Assembly: GCA_026399475.1 (NCBI GenBank)
Contig: JAPLQY010000006.1
Span: 1-64,000, forward strand
Direction: 5' to 3'
DNA length: 64,000 nucleotides
DNA from: Rhodocyclales bacterium
GTDB lineage: Bacteria; Pseudomonadota; Gammaproteobacteria; Burkholderiales; Rhodocyclaceae
The notes under the pieces are model-generated. The model was not told where the DNA came from and did not search any database. It saw nothing but the letters and a program-made list of their open reading frames with translations. The translations under genes and the position numbers were made by a program. Numbering within the stretch: position 1 is the stretch's first letter; each line of letters opens with the position of its first letter. Below, piece after piece: positions 19,927 through 28,867 of this stretch.

Positions 19927-20376
19927 TTATGTTCCTGGTCCGCGCTGCCCCCGTGGCATCTGACTCCGTATGCGCTGGCATTGCCGAAGTCCAAGGGATA
20001 CGCCGTACTTCAAGTGTAGGTGCTCGAAAATCAGCTTGCCACTCCACTTCTCCGGCTCAAACCCAAATAACTTGGGGCTACGCGAAAGATCACGCTTGAG
20101 AGTCTTCCACTGACGTTCGTTCAAAGATGCCGGGCGTCCGAGTCGCTCGCCCTCTCGCAGACCGTCGAGACCATGTGCCTCGTAGCTCTTCACCCAGCGC
20201 TGAATTGTGCGCCGGTCCTCGCCAAACAATTCGGCCGCCTGCTGACAACTTTGCCCGACGATAACCAGGAGCAAGGCGTGCAACCGATGGTCGTATCGCG
20301 ATTCTTCGGACCGAGTTATCTCTCTATTTATCGCAGCCAGGGCAGCTTTCGGGTTTGATATTTCGAGCTTGTTCAT
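19927..20376 (-). CDS. IS630-type helix-turn-helix protein without DDE domain
   Basis: The 149-residue product carries the double HTH found at the N-terminus of IS630-family transposases (SCQQAAELFGEDRRTIQRWV, then the winged helix LIFEHLHLKYGVSLGLRQCQ). The frame stops after RSQMPRGQRGPGT with no DDE catalytic region following. It may be a transposase fragment or a stand-alone DNA-binding protein; stand-alone relatives of this length exist. I see no clear inverted repeats. It marks the boundary of the helicase/methylase/ATPase module. Confidence 0.6.
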   Translation of the reverse strand: MNKLEISNPKAALAAINREITRSEESRYDHRLHALLLVIVGQSCQQAAELFGEDRRTIQRWVKSYEAHGLDGLREGERLGRPASLNERQWKTLKRDLSRSPKLFGFEPEKWSGKLIFEHLHLKYGVSLGLRQCQRIRSQMPRGQRGPGT

Positions 20377-20602
20377 GAAGTCGAAACCGGGTCATGAGGA
20401 CGGCGACAGTATAAATCTACGATGCGGCATCTTCATTGTCGCCACTCGGTATTCCACAAAGTTATTTAGGCAAGTGCGTTTGAAAACCCAGGGCTACACT
20501 GACCTTTTTGCAAGCGGCACAGACGCCGTCAGTGACATCCGATTGGACTGCATTCATCCACCGGAATGCGCTATTTAGGAACGGACCAAAGGAGTACATC
20601 GC

Positions 20603-21226
20603 ATGAGTGAGTTAGTAGATATTTCTGCAAAGGAGATGGACGCAGCGACCAGCGTGCATGGCTTTAGTATTAGTTGGGAGAACGCAAGCATGCGGAATGT
20701 CCGCCTGTGGCGCGTTGCTGCGGAGCGTGGCGACGTTGCTGCGCAGAACAACCTTGGCTGTAGCTATGCAGAAGGGCTTGGCGTCGCAAAAGATATGAAT
20801 GAAGCTGGGAACTGGTTTCGGCTTGCCGCAGAGCAAGGCGATGCCTGTGGGCAAGCAAACCTCGGCTGTTTGTATAGACACGGTCTGGGCGTGCTTCAGG
20901 ATAAGCAAGAGGCCCTTCGCTGGTTACGACTTGCTGCAAAGGAGGGAAGCGCTCACGCCCAACGTCAGCTTGCCGAAATGTACGCCCACGGTGAAGGCGT
21001 ATCCAAGGATGAGGCCGAAAGTATTCGCTGGCTTCAACTTGCTGCGAACAACGGTGATCCTACCGCCTGTTACCAACTTGGTGCCTGCTATTACCACGGG
21101 AGTGGAGTACCCAATGACAATGAGAAAGCTGATCGATGGATTCGTATCGCCGCGAACAGCGGAGATCCAATCGCACAAAAGGCCCTCGCCTCAATTGGTT
21201 TGGGACTACCATTGCCGAGCAGATAG
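20603..21226 (+). CDS. Sel1-repeat (TPR-like) protein
   Basis: The 207-residue protein consists of about five Sel1-like repeats of 36 residues (A.QGDA.GQANLG.LY..G.GV..D..EA..W...AA pattern), for example NLGCSYAEGLGVAKDMNEAG and NLGCLYRHGLGVLQDKQEAL. Such repeats bind partner proteins. No signal peptide or membrane segment is seen, so it is probably cytoplasmic. The start at 20603 follows AAAGGAG. It stands alone on its strand; no operon partner is obvious. Confidence 0.85.
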   Translation: MSELVDISAKEMDAATSVHGFSISWENASMRNVRLWRVAAERGDVAAQNNLGCSYAEGLGVAKDMNEAGNWFRLAAEQGDACGQANLGCLYRHGLGVLQDKQEALRWLRLAAKEGSAHAQRQLAEMYAHGEGVSKDEAESIRWLQLAANNGDPTACYQLGACYYHGSGVPNDNEKADRWIRIAANSGDPIAQKALASIGLGLPLPSR

Positions 21227-21394
21227 GGCACAAGTCGATTCTGGGGTCATCAGGGGCACCCGACTATTTTCCATTTTCAGGAAACTATGGCGCCGACAAC
21301 ACGGGGTTCGGTTTATTGACGACGGCAATTGGACATATTACTAACATTCCCCGCTAGACAGGCCAATGGCGGCAATGGCCGATGACCTGCCCGA

Positions 21395-21430
21395 TAACGT
21401 CAGGCCGGAGTTCGGCCTGAACGGACGTTA
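21395..21430. repeat. Interrupted 13-bp inverted repeat
   Basis: TAACGTCAGGCCG (21395-21407) pairs with CGGCCTG (21413-21419) and, after a 5-base bulge, ACGTTA (21425-21430). The bases from 21427 read GTTAGAC, which resembles an integron core, but the left partner does not fit. It lies between the convergent Sel1 and PIN-like genes and may act as a transcription end. Confidence 0.45.
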
Positions 21431-21464
21431 GACCGCTGCGGCGTGAAAGGCGGCAATGTGCCAG

Positions 21465-22688
21465 TTACCTGCCTATCCCTCGACGGACCCACTCCGGAGT
21501 CCTGGCGCCGACGGGGCGAATCATTTTCAGAGCATCATCAATTCCTGGAGATCGGTCGGCCTCAAGTTCATCGAGGTACGTCAAGAATTCATTCCAGTTG
21601 CGGCGGCTGAATAGGCGCACGCCTAGGCGCTTCGGAAGGTCGATAAGTGGGTCGGTGGCCCATTGGTACATTAGGTTGTCCATCACCATTGCATCGCAGT
21701 AAGGGGCATACGTCGAGATGAAACGTACGTCATAGAACAGGCCACTGAATCGGCTTCGATTCTTTTCCTTGTTAATGAATTCGCCTTGGCGAAGCCTCTG
21801 CCGCAAGAGCGCGAAGAATTCCGACCCAATCCGTACCTCTGGCACATTAGCAAAGTAGTCCGACTGAAAGAATGCCATGATGCGCTGCATACGCAAAGGC
21901 GCAGGCAGTTTGTCATCGTAGCGGAGCAGGCCTTCAATCATCATTGAGTTTTCATTCGCGTTTAAGAATGCGCCCGGATCACCTCCTGCAATGCTCTTCA
22001 CGTAGTCCACATAGTGCTCGATGTACGACTTCGCGTATGAGCGCACTTCACTTTGTACATCTTCCTCGAAAGTGGAATTCGTCGAAGCCCACGTATCAAA
22101 GACATCAAGAAGGGCTTCGACCGAACGATCCTTGCGCATTTTCAAGGCGTCGTGCTCGTCAGAGAAATTTCCGACATCGATCCAGACGTAGTTATCCCAT
22201 TCGTTCACGTCCCGTCGCAATGCGTCGGCACGTTCGACAGTATCAGTATTAGGACCGTTCACCAGGAACGATCGAAACGCACGATGTATCTGTCGATTCT
22301 TCACCTCATACTCGTAGGAAAACTTGTGGCCTAAGGACGTTTGCTTTATGAATTTCAGGAGTGGTGCGCGCTGAGATTCTGTCCACAACTGGCTTTCATC
22401 CTCATGAAGATTGGAATACGGTGCGACGACTTGCTGCGCTAACGCAAGGCCCGTTATGCGCTGCTGCGCTTCGACGAACATTTTGTGTTGGCCACGAAAG
22501 GCATGCGACAAGAAGAACTGATCTAAGTAGATGATCTTCTTCTTTAGCTCCGGGAGGGGAATCCTGTCCCAGTGCTTGCACTTTAGACAACCACGCGACA
22601 GCGTATTCCCACTAACCGTGACGTTGCCGTAGCTCTCAGGCGTGCCACACGAAGGACAGTCACCGATGATGTATGACACCAGAGCCAT
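21465..22688 (-). CDS. Zinc-ribbon plus PIN-like putative nuclease
   Basis: The 407-residue protein starts with a four-cysteine ribbon (CPSCG...CLKCKHW). It is followed by IIYLDQFFLSHAFRGQHKMF, whose YLDQ aspartate resembles the first acidic residue of PIN domains. Later acidic stretches (NLHEDES and PYCDAMVMDN) would complete such an active site. PIN domains are Mg-dependent ribonucleases, common in toxin-antitoxin and defence loci. The middle of the protein is helical and unrecognised. No antitoxin-like partner is beside it. Assignment is by motif order only. Confidence 0.5.
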   Translation of the reverse strand: MALVSYIIGDCPSCGTPESYGNVTVSGNTLSRGCLKCKHWDRIPLPELKKKIIYLDQFFLSHAFRGQHKMFVEAQQRITGLALAQQVVAPYSNLHEDESQLWTESQRAPLLKFIKQTSLGHKFSYEYEVKNRQIHRAFRSFLVNGPNTDTVERADALRRDVNEWDNYVWIDVGNFSDEHDALKMRKDRSVEALLDVFDTWASTNSTFEEDVQSEVRSYAKSYIEHYVDYVKSIAGGDPGAFLNANENSMMIEGLLRYDDKLPAPLRMQRIMAFFQSDYFANVPEVRIGSEFFALLRQRLRQGEFINKEKNRSRFSGLFYDVRFISTYAPYCDAMVMDNLMYQWATDPLIDLPKRLGVRLFSRRNWNEFLTYLDELEADRSPGIDDALKMIRPVGARTPEWVRRGIGR

Positions 22689-22910
22689 CGCTGGATTGTA
22701 CTAGTTGGCGATCTGATACATATCGAAGACGCGAGAAGCAGGCCGAGGATTGACCTACCAGCCGTCCATTCACGGGAAATGGCGTGGGGTTGATGGGACG
22801 TCGTTCAGCAATCAGTCGCATTGCAAACACATAGTTGCTGGACTTGCCGAATGACCGCACAAGCGAAAGTTCGGCCTGCAGAAAGCGCTCTCAACTCAGG
22901 CCATCCTTCC

Positions 22911-23681
22911 TTACACTTGAACGACGCGTGCCAATCGCACATAGAGGAGCTCAAAACTCTCCGAAAACTCGAAGATGTGTCCTACGAACTCGTAAGTCAT
23001 GATGCCTGAATCACCATTGTGTCTAATGGCAAACACCGGCCCACCGCTCATGCCTCGGATGGTCTTGGGCTCGTCTTCGTAGCCGTGCGTGATCCAATAG
23101 TCACGTTCAAACTGGCACACAAGATAATCCACACCCACGGATGTCACCTTGGATGCGCCGCTACTGTAGCTTCCGAAAGAGATCTTGTCGAAGGAAACGG
23201 CTTCGCGAAGTTCGCCGGGAAACCCTCCGAAAGCAACAAATTCGCCCTGCTTCACTTCGCCAGGCGGCCACTGAACTGGCTCGGTGAAGAATGTGCCATC
23301 GAATGCTCCACCGACCTTGGCGACTTCGTTGGCCTGGTCTTCTGTAAGTGCGATAAGGGCGTAGTCGAGTTTCTCGTCTTCAAACCTTAGCTGCGCCAGT
23401 GGGTCAAGCGCACAGTTCCCAAGCTGGAAGATGCTCGGCCCGTTTCCCAGACACTTCCGATAACCGTTGAGCACGTGCGAACAAGTTAAGGCGAAATGCT
23501 GGCCGTTCAAGAGCAGCAACGACGCCGTCCCACTGCTTACGGTCGCCGGTGTGCCTCGCTGCGGCAGAGCGCCAAAGTACGCGGCGGTGGCAAACTTGAG
23601 TGGGTACTTCTCCATCTCAACGCCCAGGGGGCCTCCGACTAGTGCCTTTGCTTCCTCGAACGTTTTGGGCTTTTCGCACAT
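22911..23681 (-). CDS. Trypsin-like serine protease
   Basis: From ATG 23681 (GGCGGG upstream) the product has 256 residues with the chymotrypsin-fold catalytic triad in order: His69 in TCSHVLNG, Asp106 in KLDYALIAL and Ser212 in RGMSGGPVF. No signal peptide is apparent with this start, so it would act in the cytoplasm, as do trypsin-like proteases in several bacterial immune modules. It lies 140 bp downstream of the GHKL ATPase gene on the same strand and probably works with it. A longer frame to 23828 is possible but lacks a ribosome-binding site. Confidence 0.8.
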   Translation of the reverse strand: MCEKPKTFEEAKALVGGPLGVEMEKYPLKFATAAYFGALPQRGTPATVSSGTASLLLLNGQHFALTCSHVLNGYRKCLGNGPSIFQLGNCALDPLAQLRFEDEKLDYALIALTEDQANEVAKVGGAFDGTFFTEPVQWPPGEVKQGEFVAFGGFPGELREAVSFDKISFGSYSSGASKVTSVGVDYLVCQFERDYWITHGYEDEPKTIRGMSGGPVFAIRHNGDSGIMTYEFVGHIFEFSESFELLYVRLARVVQV

Positions 23682-23821
23682 GAATCGACCCGCCTTTCTT
23701 AGATAGATCCTAAGGCTGCTATGACATCCAAAGCGGCTGGTGTCAATACTCGCATCGGATGTCAGCAATGGCCGAACTGCGGTCCTATAGCCGACAGCGG
23801 AAATCGAATGCTGGCTCCGAG

Positions 23822-25417
23822 TTAGCAATTTTGGACCGCACTAACCATCCGAGAAAGCACTTCCCTTTCCGACAACCAGCGCCTAATACTTTGCCGCAAC
23901 TTGCCCTCAACGCCGCAGAACGCCTCGCCGTGGTGCTGCTCCCAGAGATGAGCTGCTTCATGGTACGCAAGGTCGAGCGTATCTCCGGCACGAAACGCGG
24001 CCTCGGCGGTCAACAACAGCGGGTTGATATAGATGCGGTGCGACTGGTCGCCGACCGGAGTCGAGCAAAGGCCTCCGGTGTTGGCGATGAAGCAGAAGCC
24101 AGCGTCAACCCGACGGCCTCGGAAATATGCCTGCGAGTCGGCAACGACAGAACCATTGCATTCCCAATCGTCGATCAACATTCCTTGCCCGTCGTAGAAC
24201 TCCACCCCGTTAGCCAGCGCCCAATCGCAACAGAGGATGGTCATCAGGGCCGCAAGCCAACTGTGCGCCAGCTTTGCGCTGCGCTGCTTGTTCATGGCCG
24301 CGACCAGTACCGGCGCGGTGATATAGGCCCGACTCGTCGCAGACCGGCGAACTGACAGCGACTCGATTTTCAAGTGAAAGTTGGATGGGTAACGCTCGTG
24401 CGTGATGCGCCCGAGTGCCGCCGCGTATCCAGCCAATGCGTCAGGCTCAGCCTCTTGGCAAACCAACAGTAGCGGCGTGCTCGACTCCACGCTTGACTCA
24501 CTATCGGCTACAGCGCTTGGATTCTCTGCTGGCGATCTTGCGCCGCAGTCAAAGTTAATTGCCAGGTCAAGCGCCTGACCGTACCGAACAGCACTCTGGT
24601 TTTGAACCAAGCCGCCGACTACCTTCGAGAACTGCTCGCGCACGGCGGAGGTAAACCCATCGCGATTGGCGGTTAGAACCGCGCTACCGGCTTCAAGTTC
24701 GAGCCCGCCGCTCAGGGCGCTTTGATTTGCATCCGAATAGAAACTCTCCACGAACATTGGTAGGCCTGCCACCGAGACCACGAATGCCGACCGGCTGCTG
24801 TCTGGAACCTCGTCGTACCACATACTACCGAGCGGAGTTTGCACGGCGAAGCTGTAGGTGCCGTCATTGTTCTGGGGCAGCGCTTGCTCGTCGAGGCTGA
24901 TCGTCACCGGTCGCCCGGTCGCGTATTCCATGAAGCACGAGGCCACATAGATTTTGATGCGCTCGCGCCAGGCATCCAGCAACACGGCTTCATCGCCCAA
25001 CTCGACCATAATCTGCGTGCCGATGATGTTGGCCGGTTTCACCGTCAGGCGATACTCGCCGCCGCTTCCATCAATGCGAAGGCTGCCGGTGCGAATGCTA
25101 TAGCTGTGGTGGGCGAAGAACAGAATCGCCTTGGCGTAACCGAAACCTCCAATCGAACCATCGGGCTTCTTTGATCCGCCCATGCAGAGCAACACATTGA
25201 GCAGCGTGTCCTGATCCATGCCGACACCGTCATCGTCGACCTGAAGTTCAACACGACCGGCAGCATTGCCAGTCAGCCGGAAGTCGATCTGCGTTGCCTG
25301 TGCATCGTAGCTGTTCTGGATGAACTCGCGAATCACGGCCCAGCGCCAGTCGGCGTATTCCGACCGGGCCTTCTCAAAGTAGCTGCGAGGTACTTGTACC
25401 TGGCGGGTTTCAGTCAT
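23822..25417 (-). CDS. GHKL ATPase fused to an HExxH metallopeptidase-like tail
   Basis: The N-terminal part is a GHKL (Hsp90/MORC-like) ATPase: VIREFIQNSYDAQATQI (N box), VDDDGVGMDQDT (G1) and GSIGGFGYAKAI (G2). The C-terminal 60 residues carry YHEAAHLWEQHH, with HEAAH at 486-490, the zinc-binding motif of metallopeptidases. The protein has 531 residues. Its ATG overlaps the stop of the DNA-binding gene before it, and a trypsin-like protease gene follows. An ATP-driven sensor tied to two peptidase activities is the simplest reading. I know no characterised system with exactly this pairing. The zinc ligands beyond HEAAH were not identified. Confidence 0.75.
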   Translation of the reverse strand: MTETRQVQVPRSYFEKARSEYADWRWAVIREFIQNSYDAQATQIDFRLTGNAAGRVELQVDDDGVGMDQDTLLNVLLCMGGSKKPDGSIGGFGYAKAILFFAHHSYSIRTGSLRIDGSGGEYRLTVKPANIIGTQIMVELGDEAVLLDAWRERIKIYVASCFMEYATGRPVTISLDEQALPQNNDGTYSFAVQTPLGSMWYDEVPDSSRSAFVVSVAGLPMFVESFYSDANQSALSGGLELEAGSAVLTANRDGFTSAVREQFSKVVGGLVQNQSAVRYGQALDLAINFDCGARSPAENPSAVADSESSVESSTPLLLVCQEAEPDALAGYAAALGRITHERYPSNFHLKIESLSVRRSATSRAYITAPVLVAAMNKQRSAKLAHSWLAALMTILCCDWALANGVEFYDGQGMLIDDWECNGSVVADSQAYFRGRRVDAGFCFIANTGGLCSTPVGDQSHRIYINPLLLTAEAAFRAGDTLDLAYHEAAHLWEQHHGEAFCGVEGKLRQSIRRWLSEREVLSRMVSAVQNC

Positions 25418-25956
25418 GATGATCCCCGCGCTGATTGCTCGCGAGACTTCGTCAGCGCCATGTCTTTCCCGACAACTGCACTGGACGCGAGCCAGTCCTC
25501 AAACTTTGTGGCATCAATGATGACCTTCCGCTGCCCAGCCGGGCGAACGATACAAGCAATGAAACCATTGGATCGCAGACCAGCCTTTGGATAGTTCGCG
25601 TAGGCCTCGGCTTGTGCCACGAGATGGCGAAGCGCTTTCTCCGAAAAACATGGAAAGCGAGCAGAGGTCTCCCTGATGGTCAGCCATCTGCGCTGTTCAA
25701 GTGGAATGACTTCAGCTTCGCTGCTGGTCCAATTGCGCCGCCGCGACTTTGCAGCCGGTTCCGGGCTCGCCGTATTGGCATTGATCGCACTCGGCGTGGT
25801 CTCGCCAACAATGCCAATATCCGCAGGCAACTTGCTTCCGCCGATGGTGCGGCGTTCGCCTGCTGGCAACACCGACAAAATCCGAGCACCGAAAATCGAC
25901 CGGGCAAGCCGCCGTAAGTGCTGAGCGGAACGAATCATGAGGGTTTTGATGTTCAT
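25414..25956 (-). CDS. Putative DNA-binding protein linked to the second recombinase
   Basis: From ATG 25956 (GAGGGG upstream) the product has 180 residues. The N-terminal half is basic and unrecognised. Residues 90-165 (RWLTIRETSARFPCFSEKAL, later GFIACIVRPAGQRKVIIDATKFEDWL) look like an excisionase/MerR-type winged helix with the terminal FEDWL helix. It begins 10 bp after the recombinase stop and overlaps the GHKL ATPase start by 3 bp, so recombinase, this protein and the ATPase are one transcript. It may be a directionality factor or repressor for the module. Confidence 0.55.
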   Translation of the reverse strand: MNIKTLMIRSAQHLRRLARSIFGARILSVLPAGERRTIGGSKLPADIGIVGETTPSAINANTASPEPAAKSRRRNWTSSEAEVIPLEQRRWLTIRETSARFPCFSEKALRHLVAQAEAYANYPKAGLRSNGFIACIVRPAGQRKVIIDATKFEDWLASSAVVGKDMALTKSREQSARGSS

Positions 25957-25966
25957 CGCTGGCCCC

Positions 25967-26893
25967 TCACAGTAACGACGGAATCTGCCGCCGCTTGCCG
26001 ATCCGTACATACTTCTGCAAAGTCGCCTCCGATTTGTGGCCGGTGACCTGCATCAGCTGGTAGCTCGGAATTCCTGCCAGTGTTCCAGCTGTTGCGAAAC
26101 CAGCGCGAAGACTGTGGCCGGAATACAGTTCAGGGTCGCGACCGGTCTGCTCGATGATGCGCTTCACAATATGCGCGACCGCATGAGGCGTGAGTGGCTT
26201 GTCGGCAATCTGGTCATGCCGGTTGATCGCTCGGAATATGTAGCCCGTCGAGTCACCGGAGACTTCCTGCCAGTGTTTCAACGCTCGAACCGGGCAGCGG
26301 TCGCCGTAGGCCAGTGGAATGAACTTCACAAACCCGACACCGGCTTGGTCGACTTTGGACGCCAACAGGGTGATTTCAATACCGCTGTCCAGCCACGTCA
26401 CCGACTCCCATGTCAGCGAGACCAATTCGCTGCGGCGGAACGCACCGGCCCAGCCAATCGCCAATAGGGCCGTGGTCCGCGCTGCCTGCATCGGTCGTCC
26501 CTTGTTTGCCGCAGACCACATGTCCAGCAGGAGGGATTTTTCAATTGCCTGCACTTGCCGCTGCGCCACACCGAGACTGCGACGCACGCCCTGCATGAGT
26601 TGCTTGATACGGGGATCGTGAACCGGCGAGGGATAGCCTTGCTCCAAATGGGCGACATGCAGGCTCACGAGGCGCTTTTCGATGGTGGCGACGGCGAGTG
26701 AGGTCGCCATGCTGGTAATGTACGCAACGACCTGATTGACCGTGGCAGGAAAGCTGCCCCCGTCTTCGATGTAGTACTTCAGGTCTTTGGCGTACTCAGC
26801 GCGGGTTGATGCCGCCTTCGCAGCAGCGAGGTAATCCTCTTCGGTTAGCAATGCCCGATCAAGGATTTCATTGCAATGTCCATGCTTAGACAT
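25967..26893 (-). CDS. Tyrosine recombinase/site-specific integrase
   Basis: The 308-residue protein has an N-terminal SAM-like core-binding domain (STRAEYAKDLKYYIEDGG) and a catalytic domain with GAFRRSELVSLTW (Arg), SGHSLRAGFATAG (HxxR), VTGHKS (His) and the nucleophile Tyr in LQKYVRIG. It lacks the P4-type arm domain, so it differs from the integrase at 5808. This one probably mobilises a smaller unit that includes the GHKL and protease genes. ATG 26893 is preferred; a longer frame reaches 26923. No att pair for it was found. Confidence 0.88.
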   Translation of the reverse strand: MSKHGHCNEILDRALLTEEDYLAAAKAASTRAEYAKDLKYYIEDGGSFPATVNQVVAYITSMATSLAVATIEKRLVSLHVAHLEQGYPSPVHDPRIKQLMQGVRRSLGVAQRQVQAIEKSLLLDMWSAANKGRPMQAARTTALLAIGWAGAFRRSELVSLTWESVTWLDSGIEITLLASKVDQAGVGFVKFIPLAYGDRCPVRALKHWQEVSGDSTGYIFRAINRHDQIADKPLTPHAVAHIVKRIIEQTGRDPELYSGHSLRAGFATAGTLAGIPSYQLMQVTGHKSEATLQKYVRIGKRRQIPSLL

Positions 26894-26927
26894 GTTGGTT
26901 TCCTTCCGTGAAATGTGCCGCAAATCA

Positions 26928-26963
26928 GCCGAAACTGACTTACGAAAAGTGCAGTTTTTCGGC
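26928..26963. repeat. Inverted repeat upstream of the second recombinase
   Basis: GCCGAAACTG (26928-26937) pairs with CAGTTTTTCGGC (26952-26963) with a two-base bulge. It lies 35 bp upstream of the recombinase ATG, so it could be an operator or a recombinase binding site. Confidence 0.5.
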
Positions 26964-27020
26964 GGTTAGCAGCTTTTGAAAAAGCGGCGAAATGCCGCTG
27001 GCGAGGACTGGCCAAATTGC

Positions 27021-27422
27021 CTACGGTCTCGCGTTGGGGATGTGCTTCGGTGCGCGCGGGGCGTAGTCCGCCGTGTATCGCTGGCAACCTGCTGCCAAGT
27101 TGTGGGCCGTCGCGGCAAGGTCACCCATTTCCGACAGCAACCATCCCAATGCCTCCAGGCAGTCGGCAGGTAGCTCGCCTGTGCCACATTCCGGGGACAC
27201 GGCCACGAGCAGACGACCAATCGCGGCAGTTCCTCGATGTACAGTCCGCATCGTGATGTCGGCGTTCGTTTCGATCTGCTGAAGTAGCGCTGGCTCGGCA
27301 CCCTCGTAGTCCAAATTATTGCCAGTCCGTACTTGGAGATGCGGGAGCAACAGGATCAAGTCGCGTAGCGGGCGGCGCACTTCGGCGGCAGCGAGTTCCG
27401 AGTCAATCTGATCGCCGATCAT
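27021..27422 (-). CDS. Hypothetical protein
   Basis: The 133-residue frame starts 2 bp after the stop of the gene at 27425-27763, which supports co-translation. The product is mostly helical, with a LLPHLQVRTGNNLDYEGAEP segment and a basic, Pro-rich C-terminus. I recognise no domain. It reads towards the second recombinase and could belong to the same transcript. Confidence 0.5.
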   Translation of the reverse strand: MIGDQIDSELAAAEVRRPLRDLILLLPHLQVRTGNNLDYEGAEPALLQQIETNADITMRTVHRGTAAIGRLLVAVSPECGTGELPADCLEALGWLLSEMGDLAATAHNLAAGCQRYTADYAPRAPKHIPNARP

Positions 27423-27424
27423 GG

Positions 27425-27763
27425 TCAGTACTCGCTCGGTAGCAGCAAAGTCGTAACGGATCTGTCATATTCTGTGATGATCCAGACCTTGGTACCCTTC
27501 ATCATGTATGCGGAAAGCAGCCGTCCGCCATGCACGAGTGCCTCATCGTTAGACCGCCAATCCTCTGGCGGCACACTGCCCCAGTCGCCGCACTGGTGGC
27601 GAACCAGGTATTCGATGGGGCTAATATCATTTTCTTCGCAAAGTTTTAGAACGCCCGGGGTGGCGACAACTTGCCCGAGGGAAAACAATGGGCGCGTGCG
27701 GTCTTTGGTAGCAGGTAGTGCTGTGGTGCAGGTTTCTGCTTCGGGATTGGTTGTATGGCACAT
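27425..27763 (-). CDS. Conserved plasmid/ICE-type small protein
   Basis: The 112-residue protein contains RPLFSLGQVVATPGVLKLCE, a GDWGSVPPEDW box and a C-terminal WIITEYDRSVTTLLLPSEY. This is a family of small proteins common on plasmids and integrative elements of Proteobacteria and often misnamed as a type I restriction subunit. Its function is unknown. It supports a conjugative-element or plasmid origin for this part of the island. Confidence 0.75.
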   Translation of the reverse strand: MCHTTNPEAETCTTALPATKDRTRPLFSLGQVVATPGVLKLCEENDISPIEYLVRHQCGDWGSVPPEDWRSNDEALVHGGRLLSAYMMKGTKVWIITEYDRSVTTLLLPSEY

Positions 27764-28093
27764 AGCAATGGCTCCATGAAAGGTGATCCGCGCCGCCAGC
27801 TAACTGCCGTCCATGAATGCAAAAGCCCCGACCGGTTGATTGATTGGGGCTTTTTGCTGATTTCGGCAGTTGCCAGCGCTTTTCTGGTTGCGCGGCACGG
27901 CGCAGGGAGCGCCGCAGTTTCATGCTAAGCGGATAGCTTGGTGCGGGTCAAAACGGAAAAACTTTGCTGGCTCACGGCAACCTGGTTCTGCCAGCCGAGC
28001 TTCGCGCAGTACTTACCAATGGCATCGAGTTACCCCGCGCTGCCAATCATTGGGCTAGCATATCGCTTCCACGCACCCTCAACGGAGTTCGCC
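27764..28093. other. Divergent intergenic region
   Basis: These 330 bases separate the plasmid-type minus-strand genes from the small XRE gene on the plus strand. Apart from the hairpin at 27821-27855 no coding frame convinces. The last 40 bases should hold the promoter and ribosome-binding site (CGGAG) for the XRE gene. Confidence 0.4.
27821..27855 (+). terminator. Intrinsic terminator (bidirectional-looking)
   Basis: AAAAGCCCC (27821-27829) pairs with GGGGCTTTT (27846-27854), followed by T on the plus strand and preceded by A on the left, so it has a U-run in either direction. No gene runs into it from the left on the plus strand, so its natural user may be transcription from the right on the minus strand or a lost gene. 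Confidence 0.7.
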
Positions 28094-28312
28094 ATGGCCC
28101 GCAAGAAGAAACTCGATTTCTCTGACATTGGTACTCATCGCCAGAAGGAGAACCTGAATCAGAAGGATTTCTGGTCCCGCTATGGCGTTACGCAGTCCGG
28201 CGGCTCCCGCTACGAGTCGGGTCGCAATATTCCGAAGCCGTTGGCGATCCTGCTATGGCTTCACCGGTCAGGGAAGGTAACCGATAAGGATTTGGCAGAG
28301 GCATTGAAGTAA
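28094..28312 (+). CDS. Small HTH regulator
   Basis: The 72-residue protein has a compact Cro/XRE-like helix-turn-helix: LNQKDFWSRYGVTQSGGSRY, ESGRNIPKP, and a final LHRSGKVTDKDLAEAL helix. Such proteins are common on mobile elements and control nearby genes. It is followed 30 bp later by an IHF-beta paralogue, so both may regulate island functions. Confidence 0.75.
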   Translation: MARKKKLDFSDIGTHRQKENLNQKDFWSRYGVTQSGGSRYESGRNIPKPLAILLWLHRSGKVTDKDLAEALK

Positions 28313-28342
28313 GGCGCGTGTCGGGCAGCGGCCCGTACTTAT

Positions 28343-28627
28343 ATGACCAAGTCCGAACTGATCGAGAAACTGGCACGACGTTTCCCGCAACTGGTGGCGA
28401 AGGACGCCGATTTTGCGGTGAAGATGATTCTTGACGCGATGATCGCGGCGCTGGAGCGCGGTGATCGTGCCGAGATTCGCGGTTTCGGTAGCTTTGATCT
28501 CAACTACAGGCCGCCTCGCATCGGGCGCAATCCCAAGTCCGGCGAGAAGTTGGAGGTGGCGGCAAAGTATGTGCCGCACTTCAAGGCCGGTAAGGAGCTG
28601 CGTGAGCGTGTCGATCAGCGTAACTGA
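28343..28627 (+). CDS. ihfB: Integration host factor beta-like protein (island copy)
   Basis: The 94-residue protein is a full-length HU/IHF family member with the IHF-beta pattern: [37 protein letters not shown] (the DNA-bending beta arm with the intercalating proline region) and [17 protein letters not shown] bends DNA at att sites and origins. A copy inside the island could help its own recombination or replication. A chromosomal ihfB is presumably present elsewhere. Confidence 0.88.
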   Translation: MTKSELIEKLARRFPQLVAKDADFAVKMILDAMIAALERGDRAEIRGFGSFDLNYRPPRIGRNPKSGEKLEVAAKYVPHFKAGKELRERVDQRN

Positions 28628-28867
28628 CCCTGAATTGGAGGGCGGCCTTCGACTTCAGCTTTCGGGCCATCATCTGACATTGGCAACGCCGAAAACGCAG
28701 CGCTTTGAGCGGCAGCTCGCAAGCGTCAGCCAGCCATCGTTATGTGAAATAACGGATGATTGAGATCGCATAGTGGTAATTTTTCTCAGTATTGCATCAG
28801 GCAGGCTCACCTAGTGAGCCATGCAGTGTGATCGAATGCTAACTATTGGACCCTGACAAACTTAATC

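Noticed and set aside
21395-21433. Integron attC-like site (GTTAGAC at 21427-21433)
   Set aside because: The left half reads CGATAAC, which does not match the expected partner, and the element is only about 40 bp long. No integron integrase is in the window.
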